A DNA stretch of 64,000 bases from contig CM042034.1 of NCBI GenBank assembly GCA_023525975.1, positions 22,921,501-22,985,500 on the forward strand, written 5' to 3'. Below the pieces are notes generated by a model, which searched no databases, was not told where the DNA came from, and saw only the letters and a program-made list of their open reading frames with translations. How positions within the stretch are numbered: position 1 is the first letter of the stretch; every line of letters starts with the position of its first letter. This DNA is from Smallanthus sonchifolius (lineage: Eukaryota > Streptophyta > Magnoliopsida > Asterales > Asteraceae). The position numbers were made by a program, and so were the translations under genes. Shown here piece by piece: positions 34,769-47,242 of the stretch.

Positions 34769-36627
34769 TTACGCTTCCTGATCCCACCCGCCCCACCATG
34801 CTTGTGCCATAATGTTCTGTGTATAAAAAAATGGAACTATAGCATCTAATAGTTTTTTTGGCAGTTTTTTCATTAGCCTTCCACAATTTAGAAGTTATAA
34901 ATATATATTCTATTTGATCATCATCATCATCATCATGTCAAAAGTAGCAGTGTGTAAGTAGGAATCTTTTGTGTTTGTATAGTTTATATTCTCTTGGAGA
35001 TAATTTTTGGTGAGTATTCATGACATGAAGATTGTTGATTAAGACAACTGTTTATGGTATGGTTTATACATTGTACAAAGAATGATGAGGAATGTTGTTG
35101 TTTGAAGTGAGTTTGATAATAACACACTTTTGTACATGGCAAAAGCTAAAACTTTGTGATTGTTGTTTCTGTATTTTCATAAGAGTTAGGGCTGGGTTAT
35201 AATAGATTTTGGGCCCAAAGAGAATTATAAAACCGGGGCCATTTTTCATAGAATCCTAACACATTGGAATATGATGATACACGTTTTTCGCACACAGTTT
35301 CTTGAAGTCACACAATTAGTAAATATTAGTAAATAGAAAACTATTTCAGGTATACTGATTTTTTTATTCTCCTTGTCAAAATTTGAAAATTAAATGAAGT
35401 TAATTCTAAAATTTGGAGGCCCCTTAGAGATTATGTTGCGGATCTATTAAGCAATTTAACGTCTAATTGGCATAACCGTGTGTGGCGGCCATATATAAGA
35501 GATTCTCTTGGTCGACGACCATCACACAACCTAAAGCCCTAGCAACATATGCCTAAACACATACTTCTACATTTGCTTTGCTTGTAGAGGATACATAGAT
35601 TCTTGTCAAGTTCTTAGCTTTTGACTTCAAATGCAGGCAAGAACATGGAGATTTTTGTTTATTTTATCAAGGTTTAATCTTTCTTAGTGATAATTGTTTG
35701 CCTTGGAGAGAACACTTGTTTGGAATGAAGTTTAGTGATAGTCAAACACACATTAGTACGAGAGAACATAATGGAGTTTAGCCTACGTTTTAAAATTAGT
35801 TCACCTTGATAACTTCATAAACATGGTATTAGAAATGAAACTTTTCCATCTTTTATTCAAAGAATTCTTCCTTCACTTTTAGTTAATGTTTTCAAACCTA
35901 CTTTTTCTTGACGTTAAAGGTGACAACTTTGACCCAAAAAATTAAAATTTCTAGTTGCAACCAGCGCATGTTAACCAACAGGTAACAGGCGCTCGTTAAC
36001 CACCCAGCACCCACCCATGGCCAGGGTCTATTTTTCAAAGATTTGAATTTGATTGAGTTTACACAAACATATAGTCCACATCTCCTTTCAAATCCAATTA
36101 CATTAACATTCGTTGATAACATTGAAATCACCAAGTGTAACCTTCTCTTAAAGGGTGTGCGTTGCGGGTTAATCAGGCCGAAAAAATTCCTAGTTGCAAC
36201 CAGCGTCCGTTAACCGACACGCTCTACCCGGGAATGTCATCCCTGGTATGCAAACTAGAATGAGAAACTAAAATAATTTAAAAAATTGTGATGTACATAT
36301 ATTTTTGTTTTGTAGCATAGTATACCTCTGACGGATAAAATCTTTTAACTCAATTTAATAAAAGAAAAAAAGAAATACTATAATTGAAACTAAATCAATT
36401 TAACACCTATAGTGGGTTTCCTCCTGATGGCGGTGGAGATAATCGGGTGGGCCAGTGGCCCATCAGTGATCCAAATTGTTGTTCAAAAAAAACTAATACC
36501 AGACTTTATCACTATTTGCAAATGCCACCTCAGAAAGCAATGACCAAAATCTAGATAGTCATGAAAATTTAAATACTTTAGCGTGCACAATTTTATGTTA
36601 TTTTCCAAATAAATACATCGATTACCG
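34769..36627. other. Intergenic region between convergent TGA and ITPK genes
   Basis: Holds the 3' ends of both genes, a TCATCATCATCATCATCATG microsatellite at 34918-34936, and a motif TAGTTGCAACCAGCG repeated at about 35952 and 36190. No further gene is seen. A GTTGTTCAAAAAAAAC end near 36480 may be the A tail of a retroposed fragment, but no target duplication was found. Confidence 0.4.
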
Positions 36628-39600
36628 TTATGGGTGACCACCCTTTCTCAATTCATACTTCATTCTGATAGCATCCCAAAATGCAGGAATCGCGATCTCA
36701 TTAGGCACTTCTTTAAATGATGGCAAGTAATTTACATCCACAATAACATGATCTTGTGTCCCGTCCTGAATCTGAAATGAAGATAAAATGCAACGGGTTT
36801 AAGCAACGATGCAATTCACTTTTCAAACTATTGTGCTTGCTTATTCGCAGTTCTTGCAAAAATGCCCAAAAACGTCATAGTTTGACTTTTTGACCAAAAA
36901 ACAAAGAACTCTTATTTTATAGAAGGTGACTCACAACAACATCAAAGCCAAAGATGGTGAGATCAAGAACCCGTCTAAGGTAAGTTGCAGCATCGGTAAC
37001 AAGCCCAATATCAAGGTCAGGCTGTTGTTTCATCTTAGAGCAATCACGAATTTCAGAAAGCTTCTTGTTTTGATCAATAGGCAGAGATTTTAAACTGTGA
37101 AATAACCATGAAGATGTAGATAAAAACTGTTGGATGGGTTCAACAAGGCTATCTCTATAAGAACACCACTGGCACATTATACAGACACCATTGACATGTA
37201 ATACGGGCCGTATGATGTATAACGTCAAAATTAACGGCCCGTATGACCATTTTCTCCATGTCATACGGAGACGTCACCTGATGTCAGGTATAGCATCACT
37301 GGTGTATCTATAGCGGCCTCCTTCAGAAAACAAACATGACATGATGTTGAGTACCTGTCGAAGAGTTGAGGTTTGAATCCATTTTTCTCGGTTGAGTTCT
37401 TCAAGATATCAGCATTAGGTGTTGAATTCTTGACCACATAGAATACCTTTTCTCCCAACACATAGAACTTGAAAAGAGTAGACGAATGATCCACGTATTC
37501 CTGCAATTCAGATGTGCGTACAACACAAGAAGGTAGTTGGTAAAAACAGATGCCAGCACTTTATTGTCCATTTTTTTTGTATATGTAATTGATCAATGTA
37601 TTAAATACAGTTAAGAAAACTATATCACGTGTGGGTTAAAGCTTTTTAATATATCAAATTGCATACCTGCACAATTGCTGGAAGAGGAACACTCAAGCCT
37701 ATAAAATCAGCAACCTTAAAGACGATGGCCTGCCAAAGTAAAAAATAAGAGTTTGATAAGATAATGATTATAGCTTACTAAACTAGAAGTTGACAACCTC
37801 TAGTGTGACAACAAAAGTCAAAGTCAACATCTTTTGTCAACACATCTAAAAAGTCAGAGTCAACATTTTTTACCATAATGTGGGCATCAGCTACACCACA
37901 AGCAACTTGAGGTTTAACAATACTTGGTAGGGATAATTTAGATTCGTACAGCCTTTGTTCCAATTGAACATCCTCAAAGTTATCAACCTGCAAACAACTT
38001 TCCACAGTTAAAATCAATGCCAAAGTGGACTAAAACAATCTATTATGCCGAAAACGAATTGATATATAATACATAAATATATATAATGTAGAAAACCTTC
38101 AAAAAATAAGCCCCTCTGATTCTGTGTTGGCTTTCTGTTTTGAGATTCGCCAATCCTAGTAGGATTTCTTGAATTTTCGATCGATCGATAACTGGGAAAA
38201 TGTTATCAAATGGATCGATCACACAGCAATCTGGCAGTTCACCTATATACCTGACGCACACGCAGATATATAAGATAACACCCTATGAAATTGTTATCAA
38301 GTCAACTTCAATACCATTTGGATTAATTCTTTATAAATGTAAACGTGATTAAGGTCACTATATATCTTTACCAGACCAGCAATTTGAGCTTACATACTCG
38401 TTGAGTCTTAATTCATGAATGGAGGCTACAAAAATCAGAATTATAGTTTAACAGGGGTCTACCTCTGTAGCTCCAGCATTCTGGTGGTATAAATAATGTT
38501 AGAATTGCTTCTTTCAATTGAAGAAATTTCATCGGTTGCTTTATGGATAACAATGTCCACTTTTTTTAACTGATGTAACATTGGGAGGTCAAATGTGAGA
38601 GGCAGAAATATCAACCCATTTTCAGTAGGGTTTAATGGAAATGCACCTCTCTGCAAACAAAAAAATGATATTATCTAGCTTACAGTGCAATAATGATACC
38701 AAAGAATGACATATTATTTAGTTTTCAATGCAATAATGATAACAAGACATGATATTATTTTAGTTTTCAATGCAATAATAATAACAAAGTACGATATTAT
38801 TTAGTTTTCAATGCAATAATGATAACAGAGTATGACATTATTGGTGACACTAATCTTCTGTCTATTATTATTATTATTATTATTATCGTCATTTCAAATC
38901 CAATTTTTCATCCTTAAAGGTTGTAAAACTTTTCGATTTAATTTTGACGAAGGCACGCATAATCTACTGTTTAAAAGTGAAAAGTTCTCACCTTTGCAAA
39001 ATCTTCCTCACGAGAAGGCTTCATAATATAACCCACAACCACATTATCCTCACGCCACTGCTTGAAAGCCAAGAACAAAAATAAACAAAAGAAAGGCATC
39101 ATTACAGATTCTTTTTTACATTCAAGATTTTGAAACAACAAAGAACTTCTGCAAATTTAGTTTATTTTGGGATAGTAAAAGATGAAGAACATACAAGAGG
39201 CAACTTATATGCAACAACAGGGTGTGATCAAGCAGCGAACATGAGTGATAAGATGCAGTGATGCACACATAAACATATCAGTATCTTTCGACTCAACAAA
39301 CTTTAAAGAAAATAGTGCTTTGGCAATGTCATACATCATTACATCATCTAAAAGCACTAGACTCGAGGAAATTTCAATACACGTATGTGAAATGGAAAAA
39401 TTTGGGATATATTTTACTCGGTCAACCCATCCCGTAACATAGTCAAGTGTTTACAACATCCTAAATTGCTTCACCAAAGAATTGGATCATTTTTAATAAT
39501 AGTTTTTGTAACCATATCTAGTGTAAAATAAATTATGACATTAAAAGCAAGACAAAAAGAAGTGTCGGTGGGTCAACCCAACCCGTTTTGCTTGGACCTA

Positions 39601-42151
39601 CTTTAACCCCCCACGTTCTCGCCCATTTTGTGACCTATGGTATCACAATCAACATCTCATTCACTACCAATATGTTTGCCCGGAGTATTGGAAAGGATTA
39701 TAGCGCCTTAATGTACAAGACATTTATCATAAAGAGTAGTGGAAAGAGAAAATTTAAAAATTATTACCTTCCTATTCAACTCACAGATTGTCAGAGGCAA
39801 CTCTTCTAGCTTCTCTATGAGGATCCCACTTGGATTCTTGCTTGTACCATCAACATCTGACACACAGGTATATCATTTCACATGTTTAAAGGCTATCAGG
39901 GATAAAAATATTGACATGGACTTATAGACAGATTTATTGTAAATTGACACATAAGAGCCTGACCCGATTAGTCTAACAAAGGATCTGTGAGAAGCATTTT
40001 ACCCTTATATGAATGTTTTAAATGGAGGTGCAAAATGGTTGGTAAATGTAAATCGGGTTGGGTAACAGGTCGATACTGATTTGGGTCAGACAGACTGGAT
40101 TATTTTTAGGATGGGTTGTGTTGACTGTTGTTGACTGCAACTGCACAAATTTGTCCCCTCCCCCAGCCCTCTCTACTTATTCAACTATATAATAAATGAA
40201 TGCATGAACTATGATTACAAAAACTATACTATTATGATACTAATCTAATATTTTTAAAGTTGGTTTAAGCATTTAAATACACTTCAACTGGTATTTGATT
40301 ATAGGTAAAATATAGACTGAATCAACTCATTTTTAGGAAATAGGTTGAATTTGGAGCTTTAGTTTTAGATAAAACCAAAATAAATTCTAAATGGCGCTCC
40401 AACCAACCAAGTGTTAATATAAAATTCAAAGTGAGCTGTCCTCTAAAGTCTAGTTACTTACTTACAACAACATTCATCCAGCCAGAATTCATAGATTTTG
40501 GAACAAGTCCTTCATTGTAGTTTGAAACCACATGCAAAATAGTTGCACCTTTGTTCTCCCAAGCAAGACAAATCGCATTTACAGTGTCATCCATACAGGA
40601 CGGATTGTAGACGAAACGCTCAAATGAGTATTCACATGCCAGATTCTCGAGAAGGCTTACCTAAGCACATCAAACAGTTAGGTACTAAATCCTGAGCTAA
40701 TAACACTAGAGGTGGACAAATGGGTGTATCAGGTTGGTTGTCTATCAGATCAAAAAGGGTTTAGTCCGGATTGCATTGACCCACAAACACTGTTTTGTCC
40801 TTTCTCTGAGATTCTGTAAATAACTAGTGTTATATATGATTATAAAAACCTTATTACTGCAATTACAATCTAATTTTCTTGGATAAAGCAATATACGAGG
40901 TTTTATTCATATGAAAACACTTTAGATGACTTTCAATTTGTTTGGCATGTCCCACCAGTTTACCCTTCTCCATTTTAGCTCATTTTTTAAAAAATTAAAC
41001 AGATTGACTCATCAGATATGGAATAACCCAAATAACCCCTTGTACATATATATGAGTCCAGATAGTCACGTCTAGCTAATACCTTCAAAATTATTGGCAA
41101 GATCACTAAGAGGTTCCCAAAATATACAACAATTCCCTTCTTGGTAAGTTCTAAACACACTTCCATTTTTTGTCCATTAGTATTTAATACTCATTACTTA
41201 ATTGTAACTTCAGTTTTCGTCCACATGTTTTCATTATTATGTCCTTGTTTAGATATGTAACCAATTTTCAAATCATATATTAAAGTAGGTGCTATTGGAA
41301 GTTTCCTGGTAGTACAAGGGAGTTACAAATTAGTGTATATACCAAAACTTCAAGCATATGCCTAATCACCTAATAATTGGTAGCCCCTAAACCTAAACTA
41401 CTGATAGACAAAATTTATACAACAAATACAATTCATATGGATACTCTTTGCCTTTGCTTCCGAAACATATATGATCCAATTGATGGAAATAAATCATAAA
41501 TCCAATTGATGGAAATAAATCATAATATACCTTTGCTTCCGAAAGATCTACAGCATAAGATAATCCCTGCACAAAAGAATAACTGTCAGTTAAATGCTCA
41601 CAAAATAAGTGAAATATGAACTGTTCTGATTTTGATTTTGTAATTACTTGAGGTTAGGGTTACAAATAATAAGATTTGGATAAGTAGCACCTACAAAACT
41701 GATAACTGATTCCTAACAAATATAAAATTACTCAACAATCCCTACATTTAAGCAATTGATTATCTGATTCTCATTTCTCAAATCACAATAATCACTTTGA
41801 AAATGCACATCCAAACACTCAGATTCTCACAAGAACAATATGTACAATGTATTTCCTCAATCACATGCAAATCTTATCGCTTCTAAGGAGCATTATGGTT
41901 ATGTTAGGGTTTGATTACAACTACCGTTTTAGGACAAAATTCGATTTTAATTGAAGGTGATAATTTCATCAAGGAATCAGAGAAGATCAGTGAAGAAAGT
42001 GAGTTACCGTGGGAATGTTAGAATGGCGAAGCTTGTTAAGTAAATAGTCAGCTCCGGGGCGAAGTGTGTTGGAGCTCAATATTACAGAGCTGTCGAGCAC
42101 AATACCACGGACTCCGCCTCCGCCGCCGCCTCCGCCGCCGCCGCCGCCCAT
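36628..42151 (-). CDS. ITPK4: Inositol polyphosphate kinase, ITPK4 type
   Basis: Inositol 1,3,4-trisphosphate 5/6-kinase family enzyme, ATP-grasp fold, in the soluble route to phytate and pyrophosphate inositols. Exons (- strand): 42151-42008, 41566-41531, 40660-40462, 39856-39768, 39060-38992, 38650-38463, 38250-38097, 37987-37874, 37729-37667, 37500-37355, 37094-36935, 36771-36628; 501 aa, close to the 488 aa of Arabidopsis ITPK4 and much longer than ITPK1-3. The long N-terminal part (residues 1-240), beginning with 12 Gly then VRGIVLDSSVIL, marks the ITPK4 subgroup. Catalytic half: LPSIVKPQVACGVADAH (313-329, ATP Lys318), QEYVDHSS (352-359), FGFDVV (449-454) and DVNYLPSF (466-473), whose Asp/Asn bind Mg. 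Exon 3 uses the second of two nearby GTAAGT donors (40461), which alone keeps the frame. Exon 5 has a tandem AAG/CAG acceptor. Confidence 0.93.
37195..37265. repeat. ATACG-type palindrome in ITPK4 intron 10
   Basis: ATACGGGCCGTAT (37201-37213) fits the ATACG-N3-CGTAT pattern of the MULE, and its first 11 bases recur inverted at 37234-37244. It may be a short relative of the MULE ends or chance. Confidence 0.4.
38690..38842. repeat. 51-bp tandem repeat in ITPK4 intron 5
   Basis: About three imperfect copies of a 50-51 bp unit containing TTTAGTTTTCAATGCAATAATGATAACA, followed by a TTATTA microsatellite at 38863-38885. Confidence 0.7.
42113..42148 (-). repeat. Triplet run coding the N-terminal polyglycine of ITPK4
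   Basis: Twelve consecutive glycine codons (GGC/GGA) directly after the start codon, a GCC-type microsatellite on the + strand that is likely to vary in length between individuals. Confidence 0.85.
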
Positions 42152-42424
42152 CGGATTTTATCTTTCAATGATCAAAAACGTTATTCCTCTTAATGAAATA
42201 TATTAGAAAGATGATCTGGTGTGTAAGATTCGATTTGTTGAATTGGTGCTACGTGCTATACCGCCAATCGCCCTTGTCCATGTATGCTTTGATTCCATTC
42301 CTCGGTTAACGCATGGAATTTTGAATTCTTACAAGTTATATTTGGGTTTAGGGTTTGATTGACAAAAAGAAAAATTATACTATGTGATCCAATCAAAATA
42401 TATTTTACACATGTTTTTTACTAT

Positions 42425-42880
42425 AAGAACTTGGTGGTTATACCCGCGCTTCACGTCGGGTGTCAGGTCGATCGTTAATAAAATTTAAATGAAAACGTAT
42501 GTGTAACGATAAAAATAATGTCATAAAAAAAACATAAAACTAAATAATAGAAAAGGAAAAAAAAAATATTACTGGTTCTGGTCATCGAAAACTATAAAAC
42601 CGAATATAGAAATGGGTTCTGATAATACCAATACCGGCAATAATGTTATTTGCTCATAATAGGTTCGGTTCCTCATGGTACCACAACGGTAACGACACTC
42701 GATATAGAATACGATACCAAAAGAAAAACTCGATTTTGAATACAACTCCGTTTAAAAAAAAAATTATCAGAATCTTGACAAAAAAAGAAAATCAGACGCG
42801 CGCACTGTTTTTAAAAAAATGGTAATACCTATGAAAGCTAATTTAAAATATATTTTTTAGAAATGGCGGTCGTTGTTACA
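42425..42880 (-). mobile_element. Helitron-like fragment
   Basis: GGTTATACCCGCGCTTCACGTCGGGTGTC at 42433 on, then sequence collinear with the family at 22.9-24.3 kb and 44.4-44.9 kb (TAAAATTTAAATGAAAACG, GGTTCGG...ACGACACTCG, ACTCCGTTTAAAAAAA). The terminal CTAG is changed to CTTG, so this is an old copy. Confidence 0.45.
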
Positions 42881-43917
42881 TGTTCGGCCGCCTTAAACCC
42901 AACGATTATTGTAACCGGTGTTGAAACATGAATTGGATCAATATCGGACGATTTAAATATGTACGAGGAAGGCCCAAATTTTGAATCAAATGCAATAAGG
43001 GATTTCAATTCGGTTTTTAATAATATGTTTGATTATTATTTACGCAAATATGGTAGAAGTGGAGATCCATCAAACATACGTGAATCAATGGCTTCGGGTT
43101 CAAGTTCTAGTAGTTTAAGGAACTCAATGCTAAATTTATTTAACACTTTAGAAACGAAAACACTAGAGCTTGGGAGATATCAAGCAACCGACTTTATTTC
43201 AACTTTAAGATCTGAAGAGTTTGAAAACTTTGATATCTTGAGTTGGTGGCAAGGAAGGGAATCCCAATATTTCGGTCTAGGCGCAACGGCCCGGGACCTA
43301 CTAACCGTCGAAGTTTCCACGTTAGCTTCGGAATCTGTTTTTTTTTCTTAATGGCAGGGTTTTGTCTATTCAAAGAACGAGGGTTACACCGGAATCTATG
43401 GAGATGTGTATTTGCTTGAAGGATCATTTGGATGCCGTTGAACGTGTACAACATGTTGCAAAACTAGAAGGCGAGTTTGACATTGAACAAGAAATACACG
43501 AGTTCAAAGTAGAACAAGGGGCGGCGAATCCACTTTCGGACGAAGAACAAGCTTGTGATAAATCCCAACGTATCTCAAGCGAAGATGATTAAAAACCGAT
43601 GTTACGAAGACTAAGACGAGTAGACGACGAATAATGAGTCACAATAAATAATATATATTTTGTGATTCGATTTTGTTTTTGTAACTTTTTTGTACAAACT
43701 ATTGTTAAATCACTTTGAAAATATATAAAAAATAAAAAAAAACATGTATTTTATAGTGTATCTTTGTTAAAAAAAATTAAAATCCGGTGGAACCAGATTT
43801 TTTTGTCCGGTCCCAATAGGTTCCATCTCTCGACTCCCAGAACCAATTCCATTGTGTCCAGTCGTTGACCCCGTTGACGGATCCGGATCCGAAAAAAATC
43901 CGGTTTGTGCACCTCTA
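42881..43917 (+). pseudogene. hAT (Ac/RICESLEEPER-like) transposase remnant, C-terminal part
   Basis: 42959-43351 reads through the end of the transposase core and into the hAT dimerisation domain (FDILSWWQ, ARDLLTVEVSTLASES). A nine-T run at 43338-43346 carries a one-base shift, after which 43352-43592 continues the domain (NGRVLSIQRTRVTPESMEMCICLKDHLD) with an acidic tail and stop. The N-terminal two-thirds, including the BED zinc finger, is missing. The right end of the element is visible as CGGTTTGTGCACCTCTA ending at 43917, whose inverse TAGAGGTGCACAAACCG is a usual hAT terminus. The left end is lost, perhaps to the Helitron-like fragment. Confidence 0.8.
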
Positions 43918-44398
43918 CTGCTACCATTATAATTGTGTTGTTTTACCATTATAAATGCGCAGTTATACCGTAAAACTAGCACAATTATATGGTAAAACAA
44001 TATTGTTATAACTGATAAACCTACAAAGCACACTTACACCGTATAATTGTGATGTATTTTACACGGGTAAATGGACGCAAATACCCTAAGCCATAAACCA
44101 GCAACGTATACGTAGCGCGTTCTCATTCCTTGCTATCAAAACTCGTTTTTTAGTAAACCAACCCATATATATATTCAAAACATGGATACTTTTTTATGTT
44201 TTCAATTATTATTTTTTATTTGGTTTCAATTTCGCCTAGTCATGATTAACTTTATTCAAGAAATATAACATTTATAAGTGATCCTGAGTTGACTTTCTCA
44301 GAACAAGTCATAGTCAAGGAGGGCAATAAGGCATTACAATTGCTTTTAAAAAGCAAAATATTTATTCTGCGATTACAGCATTTTATTTTTTAAAGTAA
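43918..44398. other. AT-rich spacer; copy A of an old segmental duplication begins
   Basis: No gene. From about 44157 to 44400 the sequence matches 49370-49600 in direct orientation at moderate identity (shared blocks include ATAGTCAAGGAGGG and TTAAAAAGCAAAATA). Confidence 0.55.
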
Positions 44399-44726
44399 CT
44401 AGTTGGTTTTTGGATCCGCGCTTCGCGACGGGAGGAATTAACGTAGAACAAAAAAAGAGTTGAATAAGCGTGTATAAACGAACACCCGTACCTCGTCGGC
44501 CGTCGCGGGAGTGTGACTGTTTTTCACAACTCCCCGCAATAGGAGTTTGATTGTTATCGATTCGGGCCGTCGAAAACATAAACGTGAATACCGACACATG
44601 CTCCGATAACACTAATACATGCAATAATGTTCGCTCCCAATAGGTTCGGGTCGTCACAGTACCATAACGGCAACGACACTCGCTATGGGCTACGATACAA
44701 AAAAAATTGATTCTGAATACAACTCC

Positions 44727-44774
<48 letters not shown>

Positions 44775-44984
44775 TATATATATATAATATATATATATAT
44801 CGGAATATTGACCGGAAAAAAACGACGCATACCGGTTTTTTTTAAGTTAACAAACGAAAGTTATTATAGATGAATGGAATTAATATAGACTTAAATGGGT
44901 TAAAAACATAAATTATATATAATATAAAGATGAAAATAAAAAAAATCAGCAACCTGGCTGCTTGACTATTCAGGAGCGTTGCTC
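44399..44984 (-). mobile_element. Helitron-like element, 3' end at 44399
   Basis: On the - strand it ends CCGTCGCGAAGCGCGGATCC...AACTAG with T following; the GC stem and CTAG/T fit a Helitron 3' terminus. The interior is collinear with the other copies in this window (GGTTCGG-TCGTCAC-GTACCA, ACTCCGTTT). A long TA microsatellite is at 44730-44800. The 5' end is not certain; it lies near the inverted-repeat element that follows. Confidence 0.5.
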
Positions 44985-46470
44985 AATAATAGTATTTTAT
45001 ATATAGGATTAGGTTTAGGTAAAAAGGATTTTAATTGTAAGAAGGGTGGGAAGGATTTAGGGTCATTAGATTAAATTGTACAAAATATTTAATGGTTGAG
45101 ATTAAATTGTAAGAGAAAAAGTTGTTTGAAGGGTATTTTAGTCTTAGCCACTTTTGTTGACTTTTTATCAAGTTCTCCCCTTATTTTTAAACGTTCATAA
45201 CTTTTACATACGACATTATTTTTTCAAAAAAATTACACCATAAAAACGAGCGTTTTTTTATCTTTAAAACGAGTATAGTGTCGTTATAAACAAAAACGAT
45301 TTTTTTTACGTTTTCCAGCTAATTGTGTAATTAGTCAGGTCAATGTGTAATAAAAGTTCATTTTGTAATACAAGTTCAATGTGTAATACAAGTTCATTGT
45401 GTAATACCACATCTGGTCATTGTGTAATACAAGTTCATTGTGTTATATGTAGTTATCATTGTGTTTTACGTTTTTCAGCTCATTATGTAGTTAGTCAGGT
45501 CATTGTGTAATACAAGTTTATTGTATAATACAAGTTCATTGTGTAATATCACGTCTGGTCATTGTGTAATACAAGTTCATTGTGTAATTAGTCAGGTCAT
45601 TGTGTAATACAAGTTCATTGTGTTATACAAGTTCAATGTGTAATACAAGTTCATTGTGTTATATGTATTTATCATTGTGTTTTACATTTTCCAGCTCATT
45701 GTGTAATTAGTCAGGTCATTGTGTATTACAAGTTCATCATGTAATATAAGTTCATTGTGTAATACCACGTCTGGTCATTGTGTAATATATGGTCATTGTG
45801 TAATACAAGTTCTATGTGTAATACAAGTTCATTGTGTAATTAGTCAAGCCATTGTGTAATACAAGTTCATTGTGTAATTAGTCAGGTCATTGTGTAATAC
45901 AAGTTCATTGTGTAATACAAGTTCATTGTGTTATACAAGTTCAATGTGTAATACAAGTTCATTGTGTTATATGTATTTATCATTGTGTTTTACGTTTTCC
46001 AGCTCATTGTGTAGTTAGTCAGGTCATTGTGTAATTCAAGTTCATTGTGTAATACCACGTCTGGTCAATGTGTAATACAAGTTCATTGTGTAATTAGTCA
46101 AGTCATTGTGTAATACAAGTTCATTGTGTCAAATAAATTTCATCATTGTGTTATATGTTTTCATCATTGTGTTTTACGTTTTCCAGCTCATTGTGTAATT
46201 CGCTCATTATTGTGTAATTCGCACAAATATGTCAGGTCATTGTGTAATATCAGTTCATTGTGTAATATCAGGTCTGATCATTGTGTAATATCAGACCTTG
46301 TATTACACATTGACCTGGTGTATTACACATTAACCTGGTGTATTACACATTGACCATTATGCCCTCCCTTTAAAAACAATAAAATGACACATGTCAAGCT
46401 TAGAATACTTTTACCCTTCTTATTTTTAAAACACTTTTTACTATAACCTACCCTGTATATATATACTAAT
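44985..46470. mobile_element. Inverted-repeat element carrying a minisatellite
   Basis: About 1.48 kb. The left (from about 44988, TAGTATTTTATATATAGGATTAGG) and the inverse of the right (to about 46468, TTAGTATATATATACAGGGTAGG) are similar over about 60 bp, both reaching GTAAAAAG...TAAGAAGGGT. No coding sequence is present. The interior is almost entirely the GTGTAAT minisatellite described separately. Confidence 0.6.
45310..46355 (+). repeat. CATTGTGTAATACAAGTT minisatellite
   Basis: Several dozen units of about 18-20 bp built on CATTGTGTAAT, alternating with GTTAGTCAGGT and ACCACGTCTGGT variants. A longer phrase, TTTTACGTTTTCCAGCTCAT, recurs at about 45312, 45467, 45682, 45987 and 46170 and gives irregular higher-order blocks. 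Near 46288 the orientation flips: the last about 65 bp are the same words inverted (GTATTACACATTGACC). Confidence 0.9.
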
Positions 46471-46820
46471 GTCTCTCTTCATCGGATTATTTTTCAATAT
46501 AATAGTTCGATAACGTTGTTATATATAGTTTGCTCACCGTCTGCATCGTGGAGCGAAACCCTCTCTATGTCTCTCTCTATACTCGCCACCTTATTTCATC
46601 TCTCTCTGTCTCTGTATTTGCTGGAGAAGAAATGGGTGGTGGACAAAACGTGTCCATTCAATAGGAAATTAAACGTGGGCGAATAATAAAATAATATTGT
46701 TCCTAAGAGGTTATCTTTTAATTAGGTTTATAATATAATACTTGATGAGAGTCTTAAAAAAGTTTAAAATTGATGTATACTTTATATTTTCGTTGTCAAA
46801 ATATTTAAACCCATATATAA
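46471..46820. other. Gene-free sequence, copy A of the segmental duplication
   Basis: TTCATCGGATTATTTTTCAATAT at 46487 corresponds to 49624, and 46750-46818 to 50220-50285. A CTCTCTC-rich leader-like stretch lies at 46555-46615, but no open frame follows it. Confidence 0.4.
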
Positions 46821-47242
46821 GAGGGTGTTTGGGATTGCGTTAAAAAACTGTTTATTGACTTATTGGCTTTTTCAAAAGCCAATAAGCTAAAAAAAGTGTT
46901 TGACAAACATAAAAACACTTTTTGTTTTAACTTATTGATAAAGCTAAAAAATTATTTTTTAAGAAGCCACAAATTCCTGGATTTTCAAATGTCTTTTGGC
47001 TTTTGCAATAAAATATTACCAATCTACCCCTAACAATTTCTAATAAATACATATATAAAATATAAAAATGTTCTTTTTGGTCATTTTACGTGAATAACCT
47101 AAAACCAAACACTTTTAAAAAAATAATTTATTGATTTTTCTACCATAAAAGCTAATCAAAACACTTTTTTAAAAACTCATTTTCAAAAAGTCATAAGCTA
47201 ATAAGCACTTTTAGAATTAAATAATCAATCCCAAATACCCTC
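46821..47242. mobile_element. Tourist-like (PIF/Harbinger) MITE
   Basis: 422 bp, GAGGGTGTTTGGGATTG...CAATCCCAAATACCCTC, with TAA directly outside both ends (46818-46820 and 47243-47245), the usual three-base duplication. Inside is a TTATTGGCTTTTTCAAAAGCC palindrome. The duplicated region at about 50285 lacks it and so acts as an empty site. Confidence 0.85.

Noticed and set aside
45310..46355. CRISPR-like array
   Set aside because: Units are contiguous and degenerate, with no unique spacers, in a plant nuclear context; it is a minisatellite.
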